From Rhodopseudomonas sp. (GTDB taxonomy: Bacteria > Pseudomonadota > Alphaproteobacteria > Rhizobiales > Xanthobacteraceae), in the NCBI GenBank assembly GCA_016124795.1, contig WGNB01000061.1, positions 1 to 60,080 of the forward strand: a DNA stretch of 60,080 nt, given 5' to 3'. The notes under the pieces are model-generated. The model was not told the origin of the DNA. It made no database searches and was given only the letters and a program-made list of their open reading frames with translations. Every line of letters starts with the position of its first letter. The first letter of the stretch is position 1. A program made the translations under genes and the position numbers. Shown here one piece after another: positions 25,306 through 33,756 of the stretch.

Positions 25306-25671
25306 ATGACACCCCAAACCGCCCGGCGCGCCACGCCCGCGGCCCGTAACGATAAAGTTGAAAGCGACCTCAATAAAGGCATGGCCGACTTCGAGCGCAA
25401 TGCCGCGCAAGCCGCCGGCCTGTTGAAACTGCTCGGCAACGAACACCGTCTGCTGATCCTGTGCCGGCTATCCATTGCCGGCGAAATGTCGGTCGGCGCC
25501 CTGGCGGCGGCGGTGAACCTGAGCCAGTCGGCGCTGTCGCAGCATCTCGCCAAGATGCGCGACGACGGCCTGCTCGCCACCCGGCGCGACGCCCAGACGA
25601 TCTACTACCGCATCGCCAATCCCAACGCGGCGCGACTGCTGGCGAACCTGAAAGAGATCTATTGCCCGTAA
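25306..25671 (+). CDS. bigR: BigR/SqrR-type ArsR-family persulfide sensor
   Basis: A 121-residue ArsR-family repressor. The DNA-binding region is MSVGALAAAVNLSQSALSQHLAKMRDDGLLATRRDAQTIYYRI. Cys53 (LLILCRLS) and Cys120 (LKEIYCP, next to last residue) match the two sulfur-sensing cysteines of BigR and SqrR, which link through a polysulfide bridge and release DNA. It starts 18 bases after the tandem palindromes, heads a run with a rhodanese and a TauE-like exporter, and is divergent from blh. It is a paralogue of SoxR at 3276-3620. Confidence 0.88.
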   Translation: MTPQTARRATPAARNDKVESDLNKGMADFERNAAQAAGLLKLLGNEHRLLILCRLSIAGEMSVGALAAAVNLSQSALSQHLAKMRDDGLLATRRDAQTIYYRIANPNAARLLANLKEIYCP

Positions 25672-25725
25672 CGCCGGCGCGCCAACGCCACCCATCACCA
25701 TCATTTCATCCGCAGGAACCGCACC

Positions 25726-26100
25726 ATGAAGACCATCACGCCCGATCGCGCCGCCGAACTCGTCAAGTCCGGCGCGGTACTGATCGACATCCGCGAGTCG
25801 CATGAGCACGCGCACGAGAACATTCCCGGCGCGCGCCACCATGCGCTGTCGCAGATCGATGCCCAACATCCGGTTCGCGCCGGCGACACCGTGCTGATCT
25901 ATCACTGCAAGTCCGGCGCGCGGACCAACATGAACGCCAAGAGGCTGGCAAACGCCGCCGGCCAGTGCGAGGTCTATTTGCTGGGCGGCGGCATCGAGGC
26001 CTGGAAGCGCGCCGGCCTGCCGACCAGCCGGTCCAGCGAGCGCGCGGCCGCCGGCGATCAGGGCGGCTTCCTGAAACGGCTCGCCGGTCTGTTCGGCTAA
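25726..26100 (+). CDS. Rhodanese-domain sulfurtransferase
   Basis: A single-domain rhodanese (124 residues) that moves sulfane sulfur between thiols through a cysteine persulfide. The catalytic Cys61 is in the loop IYHCKSGART; the CH2A-like segment is LIDIRESHEHAHENIPGARH. No signal peptide, so cytoplasmic. A C-terminal amphipathic stretch (GGFLKRLAGLFG) may touch the membrane. It is the second gene after bigR, 54 bases downstream, and would feed persulfide to or from glutathione for the Blh dioxygenase. Confidence 0.92.
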   Translation: MKTITPDRAAELVKSGAVLIDIRESHEHAHENIPGARHHALSQIDAQHPVRAGDTVLIYHCKSGARTNMNAKRLANAAGQCEVYLLGGGIEAWKRAGLPTSRSSERAAAGDQGGFLKRLAGLFG

Positions 26101-26143
26101 CGTCAACGCGACCGCTACGCGCCGCGGCATCGACGAGGGCACC

Positions 26144-26929
26144 ATGACAATCCTGCACGCGCTGCTATCGGTCGGCTCCGGCGGCATTGTCGGTTTCACG
26201 CTGGGACTCGTCGGCGGCGGTGGCTCGATCATGGCGGTGCCACTCCTGGTCTACGTCGTCGGCGTGCCCTCGCCGCATGTCGCCATCGGCACCAGCGCGA
26301 TCGCGGTCGCCGCCAGCGCGCTCGCCAATCTCGCCGGTCACGCCCGCGCCCGTACGGTCAAATGGCGCTGCGCACTGGTCTTCGCTCTCTCCGGCATCGC
26401 CGGCGCGGCGGCCGGTGCGCAATTCGGCAAGATGGTCGATGGCACCCGGCTGTTGACGCTGTTCGGTCTGCTGATGATCGTGATCGGCGCGCTGATGCTG
26501 CGGCCACGCAAATCCGGCGGCAACCCGGATGTCCAACTCACCGCCGCCAGCGCCAGGACCTTGCTGCCGATGCTGATCGGCGCCGGACTTCTGGTCGGCG
26601 CGCTGTCGGGCTTCTTCGGAATTGGCGGCGGCTTCCTGATCGTGCCGGGGCTGATCGGCGCGACCGCCATGCCGCTGATCAACGCCATCGGCTCATCGCT
26701 GGTCGCTGTCACAGCCTTCGGCGCGACGACGGCGGCGAGCTACGCCTGGTCCGGCCTGGTCGATTGGCCGCTGGCGATCCTGTTCATCATTGGCGGCGCG
26801 CTCGGCGGCCTGTTCGGCACAAGGCTCGCCCGCCACTTGTCGCAATACAAACACGCGCTGTCGGTCACCTTCTCCGCGATCGTCATCGCGGTGGGGATTT
26901 ACGTCGTGATGCGCTCAGTGATGTTCTAG
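26144..26929 (+). CDS. TauE/SafE-family sulfite/sulfonate exporter
   Basis: A 261-residue inner-membrane protein with about eight membrane segments and two related halves, each with a glycine-rich motif (GLVGGGGSIMAVPLL near residue 22 and GFFGIGGGFLIVPGL near 157). TauE/SafE proteins export sulfite, sulfoacetate and similar anions. The position after bigR and rhodanese suggests export of sulfite formed by Blh. Its 3-prime end overlaps the convergent flavin reductase gene by 15 bases. Confidence 0.92.
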   Translation: MTILHALLSVGSGGIVGFTLGLVGGGGSIMAVPLLVYVVGVPSPHVAIGTSAIAVAASALANLAGHARARTVKWRCALVFALSGIAGAAAGAQFGKMVDGTRLLTLFGLLMIVIGALMLRPRKSGGNPDVQLTAASARTLLPMLIGAGLLVGALSGFFGIGGGFLIVPGLIGATAMPLINAIGSSLVAVTAFGATTAASYAWSGLVDWPLAILFIIGGALGGLFGTRLARHLSQYKHALSVTFSAIVIAVGIYVVMRSVMF

Positions 26930-27457
26930 TTCCCAGACATCGAGCATCGGTTCGGCCGGCGGCGTCGACTTGTACAACAACTCGGCATATTTGCCGCCGT
27001 GATAAGCGAGCGGCGGCTTGGCGTCATCGCGCATCCCGACAATGTGACCGATGAACAGGGTATGATCGCCACAATCGTGCCGTGCTTCGATCTCGGCGGC
27101 AATGGCCGCGGCGACGCCGGCAAGCACCGGAATGCCGCCGATATGTTCAAAGCTGACGTCCGGGTCGGTCGCGCCCTGCCGGGCGAAATGCTGACTGACC
27201 GCCTCCTGCCCCTTGGCCAGCATGCTGACGCCGAAATGCCCGGCCTTGTCGAGGATCTCGTGCATACGGGCCTTCTTCGAAATCGAGATGATGCACAGCG
27301 GCGGCGACAACGACCCCGACATGAAAGCGTTGGCGGTCATGCCGCGCACGCCGCCTTCGCTCTCCGCGGTAATAACGGTGACGCCGGTGGCAAAGCTGCC
27401 CATGACACGGCGAAACAGCATCGGGTCAATCGGCGGTCTCTGATCATTCGGCGTCAT
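26915..27457 (-). CDS. Flavin reductase of a two-component monooxygenase (HpaC-like)
   Basis: A 180-residue FMN/FAD reductase-like protein. Motifs include the opening FRRVMGSFATGVTVITA, the flavin-binding MTANAFMSGSLSPPLCIISISK and the C-terminal HYGGKYAEL-like stretch (AYHGGKYAELL). These proteins make reduced flavin with NAD(P)H and pass it to an oxygenase. It lies 33 bases after the HpaB-family gene in the same direction, so the two form one operon. It overlaps the exporter gene at its 3-prime end. Confidence 0.9.
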   Translation of the reverse strand: MTPNDQRPPIDPMLFRRVMGSFATGVTVITAESEGGVRGMTANAFMSGSLSPPLCIISISKKARMHEILDKAGHFGVSMLAKGQEAVSQHFARQGATDPDVSFEHIGGIPVLAGVAAAIAAEIEARHDCGDHTLFIGHIVGMRDDAKPPLAYHGGKYAELLYKSTPPAEPMLDVWELEHH

Positions 27458-27490
27458 CGCATCACTCTTTCATAAGCGTTATCGCCCGGC

Positions 27491-29089
27491 TCAATGCCCG
27501 GCTTTGGCGGCGTGGTAGCTGAAGGCTCCGGGATCGGTCAGGTCCGGCACCCGCCAGCCGTCAAGGTCGTATTCGGCCATGCAGGCTTCCGCAAAGCCCT
27601 TGAAGCGGTCGGCATTACCGGAGGCTTGCGCTCCGAACAAGGCATATCGACGGATTTCCTCGGTCGAACCGCCATAATTGATCTCATAGAGTTCATGCCG
27701 ACCGCCGAACTCGCTGCCAAGACAATCCCACAGCAGCTTCATCAGTTTCACGCGCTCCTCGGCTTTGTAACCGTTGGATCCGCGCAAATACTGATCGAGG
27801 TAAGGCCGGATTTCCGGATTCTGAAAATCGCTGGCGTGCGAATTCAGATAGATCAAACCGGAAGCCACCGTCTGCTCGATGATATATTTCACCTTGGTAT
27901 AAGCGATGGTCGCGATGATCGAATAGGCGTTGCCCGGGTCCATGTTCGGCAGAACGTAATCGCCGATCCACGGCTTCGGGTCTCGCACCATGGCGTCCGA
28001 CAAGGCCCAGAACAGATTTCGCCAGGCGATAACCTCGCCGACATTGGCCTGCACGCCGCGGTAATCCTTGGTGCCGGCCGCCTCCGTCGCCTTGAGCAGA
28101 AGCCCGGCGATGAAGTCGAGCTTGACCGCCAGACGGGTGCAGCCGTGCACGACGAAGCGCGGCAGGAAGCCGGTGCGCGGAAAGAAATTGTTGGCCTTCT
28201 CGACGTCGCCGTAAACGAAGACGTTCTCCCAGGGCACCAGCACCTTATCCATGATGAAGACCGCGTCGTTCTCGTCGACACGGCTCGACAAGGGATAATC
28301 GAACGGCGAGCCCATCACGGTCGCCGCCATTTCATACGAGGTGCGGCAGATGAATTTCACACCGGGCGTATTGGTCGGCAGCATGAAGATCGCGGCGAAC
28401 TTCTTGTCCTGTACCGGGATCAGGCCGTGATGCGCGACGAAGGTGTAATTGGTCAGCACCGAACCGGTCGCGACCACCTTGGCGCCGGAAATGATCAGGC
28501 CCTTGTCGGTCTCCTTCTCGACATGACAGCAGACATCGCCGACCTCGTTCGGCGGCCGGTCGCGGTCGATCGGCGGATGAATGATGGCGTGATTGATGAA
28601 GGGCACGCGCTCCTGGCTGTATTTGTACCAGCGCCTGGCGTTGTCCTGATAGGGATCGTAGAAATCGGAATTGGCGCCGAGCGTCGCCAGAAAGGCCGCC
28701 TTGTAATCCGGCGCGCGGCCGAGCCAGCCGTAAGACAACTTCGCCCATTCGGCGATGGCGTCACGGCCCGCGATCAGATCGTCGGCCGACTTCGGCGCCT
28801 TGAAGAAAGCATGAGTCTTGCCGCCATTGCCGGTGTCGGTCGGCACCATGATCTTGTCGCGATGCTTGGGGTCATGCATGGCATCGTAGAGCCGCGCCAC
28901 CATCCGCGACGTGTTGCGGAAGGCCGGATGTTCGGTGACCTTCTTGACCTTCTCGCCATAGATGAAGACCTCGCGACCGTCGTCGAGCGACGCGAGATAT
29001 TCATCGCCATTCTGCGGCCGGCTGACGTCGACTTTTCCGATGGTCTCAGGCTCCGCAGCAAAGGCTTCCGGACTGGCGCGATTGGACAT
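27491..29089 (-). CDS. HpaB-family FADH2-dependent aromatic hydroxylase
   Basis: A 532-residue oxygenase of the 4-hydroxyphenylacetate 3-hydroxylase (HpaB/PvcC/4-BUDH) family with an acyl-CoA-dehydrogenase-like fold. It has [28 protein letters not shown] in the N-terminal domain, the flavin-side [18 protein letters not shown] and the [11 protein letters not shown] segment. Members ortho-hydroxylate phenols or dehydrogenate 4-hydroxybutyryl-CoA; the Fe-S cysteines of the latter are not in evidence. With the adjacent flavin reductase this is a two-component monooxygenase; the phenolic substrate is not deducible. Start at 29089 follows GGGGAGG. Probably controlled by the IclR regulator upstream. 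Confidence 0.9.
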   Translation of the reverse strand: MSNRASPEAFAAEPETIGKVDVSRPQNGDEYLASLDDGREVFIYGEKVKKVTEHPAFRNTSRMVARLYDAMHDPKHRDKIMVPTDTGNGGKTHAFFKAPKSADDLIAGRDAIAEWAKLSYGWLGRAPDYKAAFLATLGANSDFYDPYQDNARRWYKYSQERVPFINHAIIHPPIDRDRPPNEVGDVCCHVEKETDKGLIISGAKVVATGSVLTNYTFVAHHGLIPVQDKKFAAIFMLPTNTPGVKFICRTSYEMAATVMGSPFDYPLSSRVDENDAVFIMDKVLVPWENVFVYGDVEKANNFFPRTGFLPRFVVHGCTRLAVKLDFIAGLLLKATEAAGTKDYRGVQANVGEVIAWRNLFWALSDAMVRDPKPWIGDYVLPNMDPGNAYSIIATIAYTKVKYIIEQTVASGLIYLNSHASDFQNPEIRPYLDQYLRGSNGYKAEERVKLMKLLWDCLGSEFGGRHELYEINYGGSTEEIRRYALFGAQASGNADRFKGFAEACMAEYDLDGWRVPDLTDPGAFSYHAAKAGH

Positions 29090-29155
29090 GATGCCTCCCC
29101 TTGAGTTGGTCGTTTCCCCGAATTGGACTGCGACGGCCCTTATCTTTTGAGCCTT

Positions 29156-29189
29156 GTTCGCAAATCGAACATCCGTGCGATGTCCGAAC
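29156..29189. promoter_or_regulatory. Tandem IclR-type palindromes before the hydroxylase gene
   Basis: GTTCGCAAATCGAAC (29156-29170) has perfect 5-base arms around 5 bases. After 4 bases comes GTGCGATGTCCGAAC (29175-29189), the same pattern with one arm mismatch. The two centres are 19 bases apart, about two helical turns. The same GTTCG-N5-CGAAC motif occurs before the IclR gene (30102-30116). Confidence 0.65.
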
Positions 29190-29254
29190 TTTAGTCAAGG
29201 CTACGTCCGCCGCTGTCCGAAGACAAGCGGCCGCCCGGGCCCCGGATCGACAAA

Positions 29255-30067
29255 TTAAGCGTCGGCGAGCGCGACCTGCGCGGCGAGCGCCTTGAGCGCC
29301 GGCCAATAGGCATCCCGCATCTCATTGCGGGTGGTGCGGGCCGAATGCGTGCTGATGCTGAGGGCGCCGACGGCCTGGCCGTGACGATCGACCACCGCGA
29401 CCGCGATCGAGCGCAGACCGCGCTCCAGCTCCTCATCGACAATGGAAAACCCCTGCGCATGGTCGTCGCGCACCCGGTCGAACAAGGCCTGCAAGTCGGT
29501 AATCGTCGACGGCGTATAGGCTTCGAACCGGCGTGACTTCAGCCGCCGCCAGATCTCGGCGGCGTCGAGAAAACCAAGCTGAATCCGTCCCATCGCGGTG
29601 TGAAAAGCCGGCAGCCGGCTGCCGACCGACAACACCGACGACATGATGCGCCGCGTCGGCACACGCGCGACATAGACGATCTCGCTGCCCTGCTCGCTAT
29701 CTTGCAGGATCGACGCCGACACCGACTCCTGCAGCCGTTCGCTCAGGTCGCGCATCAACGGCTGCGCCCGGTCGATCCAGCTTTGCGTCGCCAGATAGGC
29801 AAAGCCAAGCTTGAGGATATTCGGCGACAGAGAAAACTGCCGGCCATCCTGCGTGACATAACCCAGTTCGGACAGCGTGCGCAGGATCCGCCGGGCGGTT
29901 GCCCGGGAAACCGTGGCAGCGGCCGCCGCCTCCGACAACGTCATGCTCGGCCGCTCCTTGCCGAAACAGCCGAGCACAGCCAGACCTTTGGCCAAGGTGG
30001 CCATGAACTCCTTGTCGACAGCGTCGGTGCCTGCCGTCTCGTCGGTCTCGGTGGCGGTCTGTCTCAT
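29255..30067 (-). CDS. IclR-family regulator (PcaR/PobR-like)
   Basis: A 270-residue regulator with an N-terminal winged helix (MTLSEAAAAATVSRATARRILRTLSELGYVTQDG, about residues 42-75) and a C-terminal GAF-like effector domain with GRIQLGFLD and GLRSIAVAVVDRHGQAVGALSIS. The order of elements matches IclR proteins controlling aromatic degradation (PcaR, PcaU, PobR). The start at 30067 (MRQTATETDE) is preferred; an upstream reading would cross the palindrome at 30102-30116. It lies upstream of the hydroxylase-flavin reductase pair in the same direction, and both have matching palindromes before them. Confidence 0.9.
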   Translation of the reverse strand: MRQTATETDETAGTDAVDKEFMATLAKGLAVLGCFGKERPSMTLSEAAAAATVSRATARRILRTLSELGYVTQDGRQFSLSPNILKLGFAYLATQSWIDRAQPLMRDLSERLQESVSASILQDSEQGSEIVYVARVPTRRIMSSVLSVGSRLPAFHTAMGRIQLGFLDAAEIWRRLKSRRFEAYTPSTITDLQALFDRVRDDHAQGFSIVDEELERGLRSIAVAVVDRHGQAVGALSISTHSARTTRNEMRDAYWPALKALAAQVALADA

Positions 30068-30101
30068 AACGTCTTCAAGGACTCCAACGCTCGGCGCAAT
30101 G

Positions 30102-30116
30102 TTCGATATGCGAACG
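30102..30116. promoter_or_regulatory. Palindrome GTTCG-N5-CGAAC before the IclR gene
   Basis: GTTCGATATGCGAAC has perfect 5-base arms and lies 35 bases before the IclR start. It has the same arms as the site at 29156-29170, so the regulator probably controls its own gene as well. Confidence 0.6.
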
Positions 30117-30226
30117 TAGCACGCCATCAATCCTTGTTGAAGCCGCTGCCTGGCCGAGGACATCGCCGTGGCGACCTCCTATGGTCGCCCCACCGATTCC
30201 TTCTCAAAAGCCGGGGCCTGCCGACC

Positions 30227-30625
30227 ATGACCAAAGAACTGCTGTGGCTGACGCTGACCGTGATCCTGACCGGCGTTCTATGGATTCCCTACACGCTCGA
30301 CCGCATCATGGTGCGCGGCCTGATGGGCGCGATGGCCAACCCGTCCCGCAACGACAAGCCGCAATCGCCTTGGGCCCAGCGGCTCTACTTCGCGCACACC
30401 AACGCGGTCGAGAACCTGATGATCTTCGCGCCGCTGGTCATCATCCTCGACATTCAGGGTCACTCGACGATGAGCACGGTGATCGCCTGCGCGGTCTATT
30501 TCTGGTCGAGGCTCGCTCATGTCATCGTCTATGTGCTGGGCATTCCGGTTTTGCGGACGCTGTGCTTCTTCGTCGGCTTCCTCGCCCAGGCCGCGCTGGT
30601 GCTGGCGATCTTCGGCAAGCTCTAA
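30227..30625 (+). CDS. MAPEG-family membrane protein
   Basis: A 132-residue membrane protein with four membrane segments, of the MAPEG family (membrane-associated proteins in eicosanoid and glutathione metabolism). Family marks are RLYFAHTNAVENLMIFAPLVII and the SRLAHVIVYVLGIPVLRTLCFFVGF segment. Some bacterial members have glutathione-dependent transferase activity; this is not demonstrable from sequence. Standing alone between the IclR and acyl-CoA-dehydrogenase genes. Confidence 0.9.
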   Translation: MTKELLWLTLTVILTGVLWIPYTLDRIMVRGLMGAMANPSRNDKPQSPWAQRLYFAHTNAVENLMIFAPLVIILDIQGHSTMSTVIACAVYFWSRLAHVIVYVLGIPVLRTLCFFVGFLAQAALVLAIFGKL

Positions 30626-30688
30626 GGCAATAGCGCGAAGGCTTCGACATTCCGGGGCGGCTCGAAAGGCCGGTCCCGGAATGACCGG

Positions 30689-32305
30689 CTAATGAACCGG
30701 CGCCGCTCGCTCGGCAATCGCAGACACGTCGCAACCGCGCGGCAATGTGCCGAACACACTGCCATTCGCCTCACCATGCAGGCGTGACGCACAGAACGCG
30801 TCGGCAACGAAAGCCGGCGCATGCTTGATCAGCAAGGCGGCTTGCAAGGCCAGCACCAGATCGCGCACCAGCGCCCGCGCAAGGGCCTCATCGTTGCGCT
30901 CGGCGCCTTTCATCCGGCTTTCGAGCCGGTCGACAAAGGCATCGAGCCGCAAATCGCCCAGACCGATCAATTCGGCATGCAACACGGCGGCGGCATTCGG
31001 CGTGCGGCCAATCGCCCGCAACACATCGAGGCACATCACATTGCCCGAACCTTCCCAGATCGAGTTGACCGGCGCCTCGCGATAGAGCCGCGGCATGATG
31101 CTGTCCTCGATATAGCCGGAGCCGCCGAGCACCTCCATCGCTTCCAGCGTCACCGCCGGCGCGCGCTTGCAGATCCAGAATTTCGCCGCCGGGGTCAGCA
31201 CGCGGCGGAATACCTGCGCCGCCTCGCCGTCCTCGTCATAGGCACGCGCCAACCGCATCGTCAGCACGGTGGCGGCTTCGCTTTCCAGCGCCAGATCGGC
31301 GAGCACATTGGCCATCAGCGGCTGGTCGATCAGCTTCTTCTGAAAGGCCATGCGATGACGCGCATGATGCACCGCCTGCGTCACGGCCTGACGCATCAGC
31401 GACGACGAGCCGATGCAGCAATCGAGCCGCGTATAACCGGCCATCTCGATAATGGTCGGAATGCCGCGCCCCTCCTCGCCGACGAGTTGCGCATAAGCGC
31501 CATGAAACTCGACCTCGCTCGAAGCATTCGATCTGTTGCCGAGCTTGTCCTTGAGCCGGTTGATATGCACGGCGTTACGGCTGCCGTCCGGCGTGAAACG
31601 CGGCATCAAAAAGCAACTCAGGCCATTCTGCGATTGCGCCAGGATCAGAAAGGCGTCGCACATCGGCGCCGACATGAACCATTTATGGCCATGCAACCGA
31701 AACAAACCGTCGCCGGCGGGCTCGGCGCGCGTCACATTGGTGCGCAGATCGGAACCGCCCTGGTTCTCGGTCATGCCCATGCCGAGCAGGACCGCCGGCT
31801 TGTCGGTCATCGGCACGCAACGCGGGTCATAGTCGCGTCCGTAGATTTTCGGCAGCCACGTTGCCGCCACGCCCGGCGCATGTTTGAGCGTCGGCACAGA
31901 GCCGTAGGTCATCGCCAGTGGGCAATAGACGCCGCTTTCGATCTGGTTGAGCATGTAAGCGCCGGCCGCGCGCGCGACATGCGCGCCGGGTTTCGGATGC
32001 GCCCAGGGCGACGAATGCAAGCCGGCCCGTAGCGCGATCGCCAGCAATTCGTGCCAGGCGGGATGAAACTCGACCTCGTCGAGGCGATGGCCGTAACGGT
32101 CGTAGCTCTTGAGTTGCGGCGGATTCCTGTTGGCGGAAAATCCAAGCGCCACGGTCTCCGGCAGACCGAGCGTCGCACCTAAGGTGTTGAGGCCGGCATC
32201 GGCCCAGCCGGCGCGCTCTCGTTCGACCGCCTCGCGCAACACGCGATCGCTGACGAACAGATTATAGGGCTCGAGCGGCGGCGGCTGGTTGGCGACATCA
32301 AACAT
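30689..32305 (-). CDS. aidB: AidB-like acyl-CoA dehydrogenase family protein
   Basis: A 538-residue flavoprotein, close in length and layout to E. coli AidB (DNA alkylation response; isovaleryl-CoA dehydrogenase activity weak). Marks are GMGMTENQGGSDLRTNVTRAE in the flavin-binding middle domain, HGHKWFMSAPMCDAFLILAQS, and EVLGGSGYIEDSIMPRLYREAPVNSIWEGSGNVMCLDVLRA near the C-terminus. The C-terminal domain binds DNA in AidB. A true acyl-CoA dehydrogenase is the alternative, but the N-terminus (ANQPPPLEPYNLFVSD) is AidB-like. No alkylation-response regulator (Ada) is nearby. Confidence 0.87.
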   Translation of the reverse strand: MFDVANQPPPLEPYNLFVSDRVLREAVERERAGWADAGLNTLGATLGLPETVALGFSANRNPPQLKSYDRYGHRLDEVEFHPAWHELLAIALRAGLHSSPWAHPKPGAHVARAAGAYMLNQIESGVYCPLAMTYGSVPTLKHAPGVAATWLPKIYGRDYDPRCVPMTDKPAVLLGMGMTENQGGSDLRTNVTRAEPAGDGLFRLHGHKWFMSAPMCDAFLILAQSQNGLSCFLMPRFTPDGSRNAVHINRLKDKLGNRSNASSEVEFHGAYAQLVGEEGRGIPTIIEMAGYTRLDCCIGSSSLMRQAVTQAVHHARHRMAFQKKLIDQPLMANVLADLALESEAATVLTMRLARAYDEDGEAAQVFRRVLTPAAKFWICKRAPAVTLEAMEVLGGSGYIEDSIMPRLYREAPVNSIWEGSGNVMCLDVLRAIGRTPNAAAVLHAELIGLGDLRLDAFVDRLESRMKGAERNDEALARALVRDLVLALQAALLIKHAPAFVADAFCASRLHGEANGSVFGTLPRGCDVSAIAERAAPVH

Positions 32306-32353
32306 GGTCGGGCCTCCCGGCGAGGACGCCCGACCTTAATACATTCGCTCGAC

Positions 32354-33412
32354 TTACGGAAACAGCGCGACCTGATCGATGCCCATCGTTTCAGCATAGC
32401 CCATAATCAGGTTCATGTTCTGGATCGCCTGGCCGGACGCGCCTTTGACCAGGTTATCCAGCACGGAAACGATAATCGCCCGTCCCGACACGCGGTCGGC
32501 GGCGACCCCGATCATCGTCATGTTGGAGCCGCGGACATGGCGGGTATGCGGCGTCTGCCCGAACGGCAAGACGTGTACGAAGGATTCCTTGGCGTAGAAC
32601 TTCTCCAGGATCGCATGGAGGTCTTCCGCGGTCCGCCCCCGCTTGCCCCGCACGTAGATCGTCGACAGGATGCCGCGATTCATCGGCAGCAGATGCGGCG
32701 TGAAGCTCACGGTGACGGGACGACCGGCCGCTTGCGAAAACTCCTGATCGAGTTCGGCCATATGCCGGTGATGCCCGACGCCGTAAGCATTGAAGCCCTC
32801 CGAGACTTCGGAAAACAGCATCGCTTCCTTCGCCGACCGGCCGGCGCCGGTCATGCCGGACTTGGCGTCGATCACGATCTCATCGAGATCAATCGCCTTC
32901 GACTTGATCAGGGGGATCAACGGCAATTCGGCGCAGGACGTATAACAACCCGGGTTGGCGACCAGCCGCGCCTGCCTGATCTCGCGCCGGTGGATTTCCA
33001 CCAGACCGTAGACGGCTTCCTTTTGCAGTTCCGGCGCATGATGTTCGTGGCCATACCACTTGGCGTAAGCCGCCGTATCCGCCAGCCGGAAGTCGGCCGA
33101 CAGATCGACAACCTTGGTCTTCGGCGCTTCGGCCAGAAGCTTCTGCAACACCGTCTGCGTCGTAGCGTGCGGCAAGGCGCAGAACACCACGTCGAGCGCC
33201 AACGCCGCCCAGTCCACGCCGTCAATCGCCACCAGCGTCGGCAGATCGTAAGGCGCGAAATGCGGGAAGACGTCACGCATCTGCTTGCCGGCGCTGCGGT
33301 CGGCGGTCAGCAACACCAGTTCGGCGCGGGGGTGGCGCAGCAGCATCCGCACCAGTTCCGAGCCGGTATAGCCGGAGGCGCCGAGCACGCCGATTTTCGC
33401 TTTTGTCGCCAT
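32354..33412 (-). CDS. argC: ArgC, N-acetyl-gamma-glutamyl-phosphate reductase
   Basis: Third step of arginine synthesis: NADPH reduction of N-acetylglutamyl phosphate to the semialdehyde. It has 352 residues. The dinucleotide site is VLGASGYTGSEL (9-20), and the catalytic Cys156 is in VANPGCYTSCAEL. The GAGRSAKEAMLFSEV and HRHMAELDQE segments are typical of type 1 ArgC. Start at 33412 (MATKAKIG) is unambiguous. No other arg genes are adjacent. Confidence 0.96.
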   Translation of the reverse strand: MATKAKIGVLGASGYTGSELVRMLLRHPRAELVLLTADRSAGKQMRDVFPHFAPYDLPTLVAIDGVDWAALALDVVFCALPHATTQTVLQKLLAEAPKTKVVDLSADFRLADTAAYAKWYGHEHHAPELQKEAVYGLVEIHRREIRQARLVANPGCYTSCAELPLIPLIKSKAIDLDEIVIDAKSGMTGAGRSAKEAMLFSEVSEGFNAYGVGHHRHMAELDQEFSQAAGRPVTVSFTPHLLPMNRGILSTIYVRGKRGRTAEDLHAILEKFYAKESFVHVLPFGQTPHTRHVRGSNMTMIGVAADRVSGRAIIVSVLDNLVKGASGQAIQNMNLIMGYAETMGIDQVALFP

Positions 33413-33707
33413 AGCCTAATACCTTCAAGTTCAAGCGCCAGTCGAGCAGCGGGCCATCGCGACGGCGCCGCTGGGGCAGCGGTTCAGTGGGTTTGGACTA
33501 AAGCAACCGGAGACAGGATCAAGGGGAGAAACGATCAGGTGCCGCAAGCCTCAGTCCGGCGGCACAGGGGCTTGAAATCAAACGTCAAAGCCCGCGCGCG
33601 CCGTGTCGATACGGCGGCGGCGGTCAAGCCCGGACTGTTCAATCAGCATCGTCATGGCGGCGATATAGGCCGGCCGGTCCCGCCGGTCAAGAAAGCGCGA
33701 AACCAAA

Positions 33708-33733
33708 AAGACCGCCGGTTTCCCGGCGGTCTT
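33708..33733 (-). terminator. Rho-independent terminator of the metallo-beta-lactamase gene
   Basis: AAGACCGCCGG and CCGGCGGTCTT form a perfect 11-base-pair stem with loop TTTC (plus strand). On the minus strand the stem is followed by TTTTT and lies 24 bases after the stop codon of the gene ending at 33757. The rest of the 344-base gap (33413-33756) holds no gene I can support. Confidence 0.8.
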
Positions 33734-33756
33734 GCTCCACGCAGCCGGACGACGGC

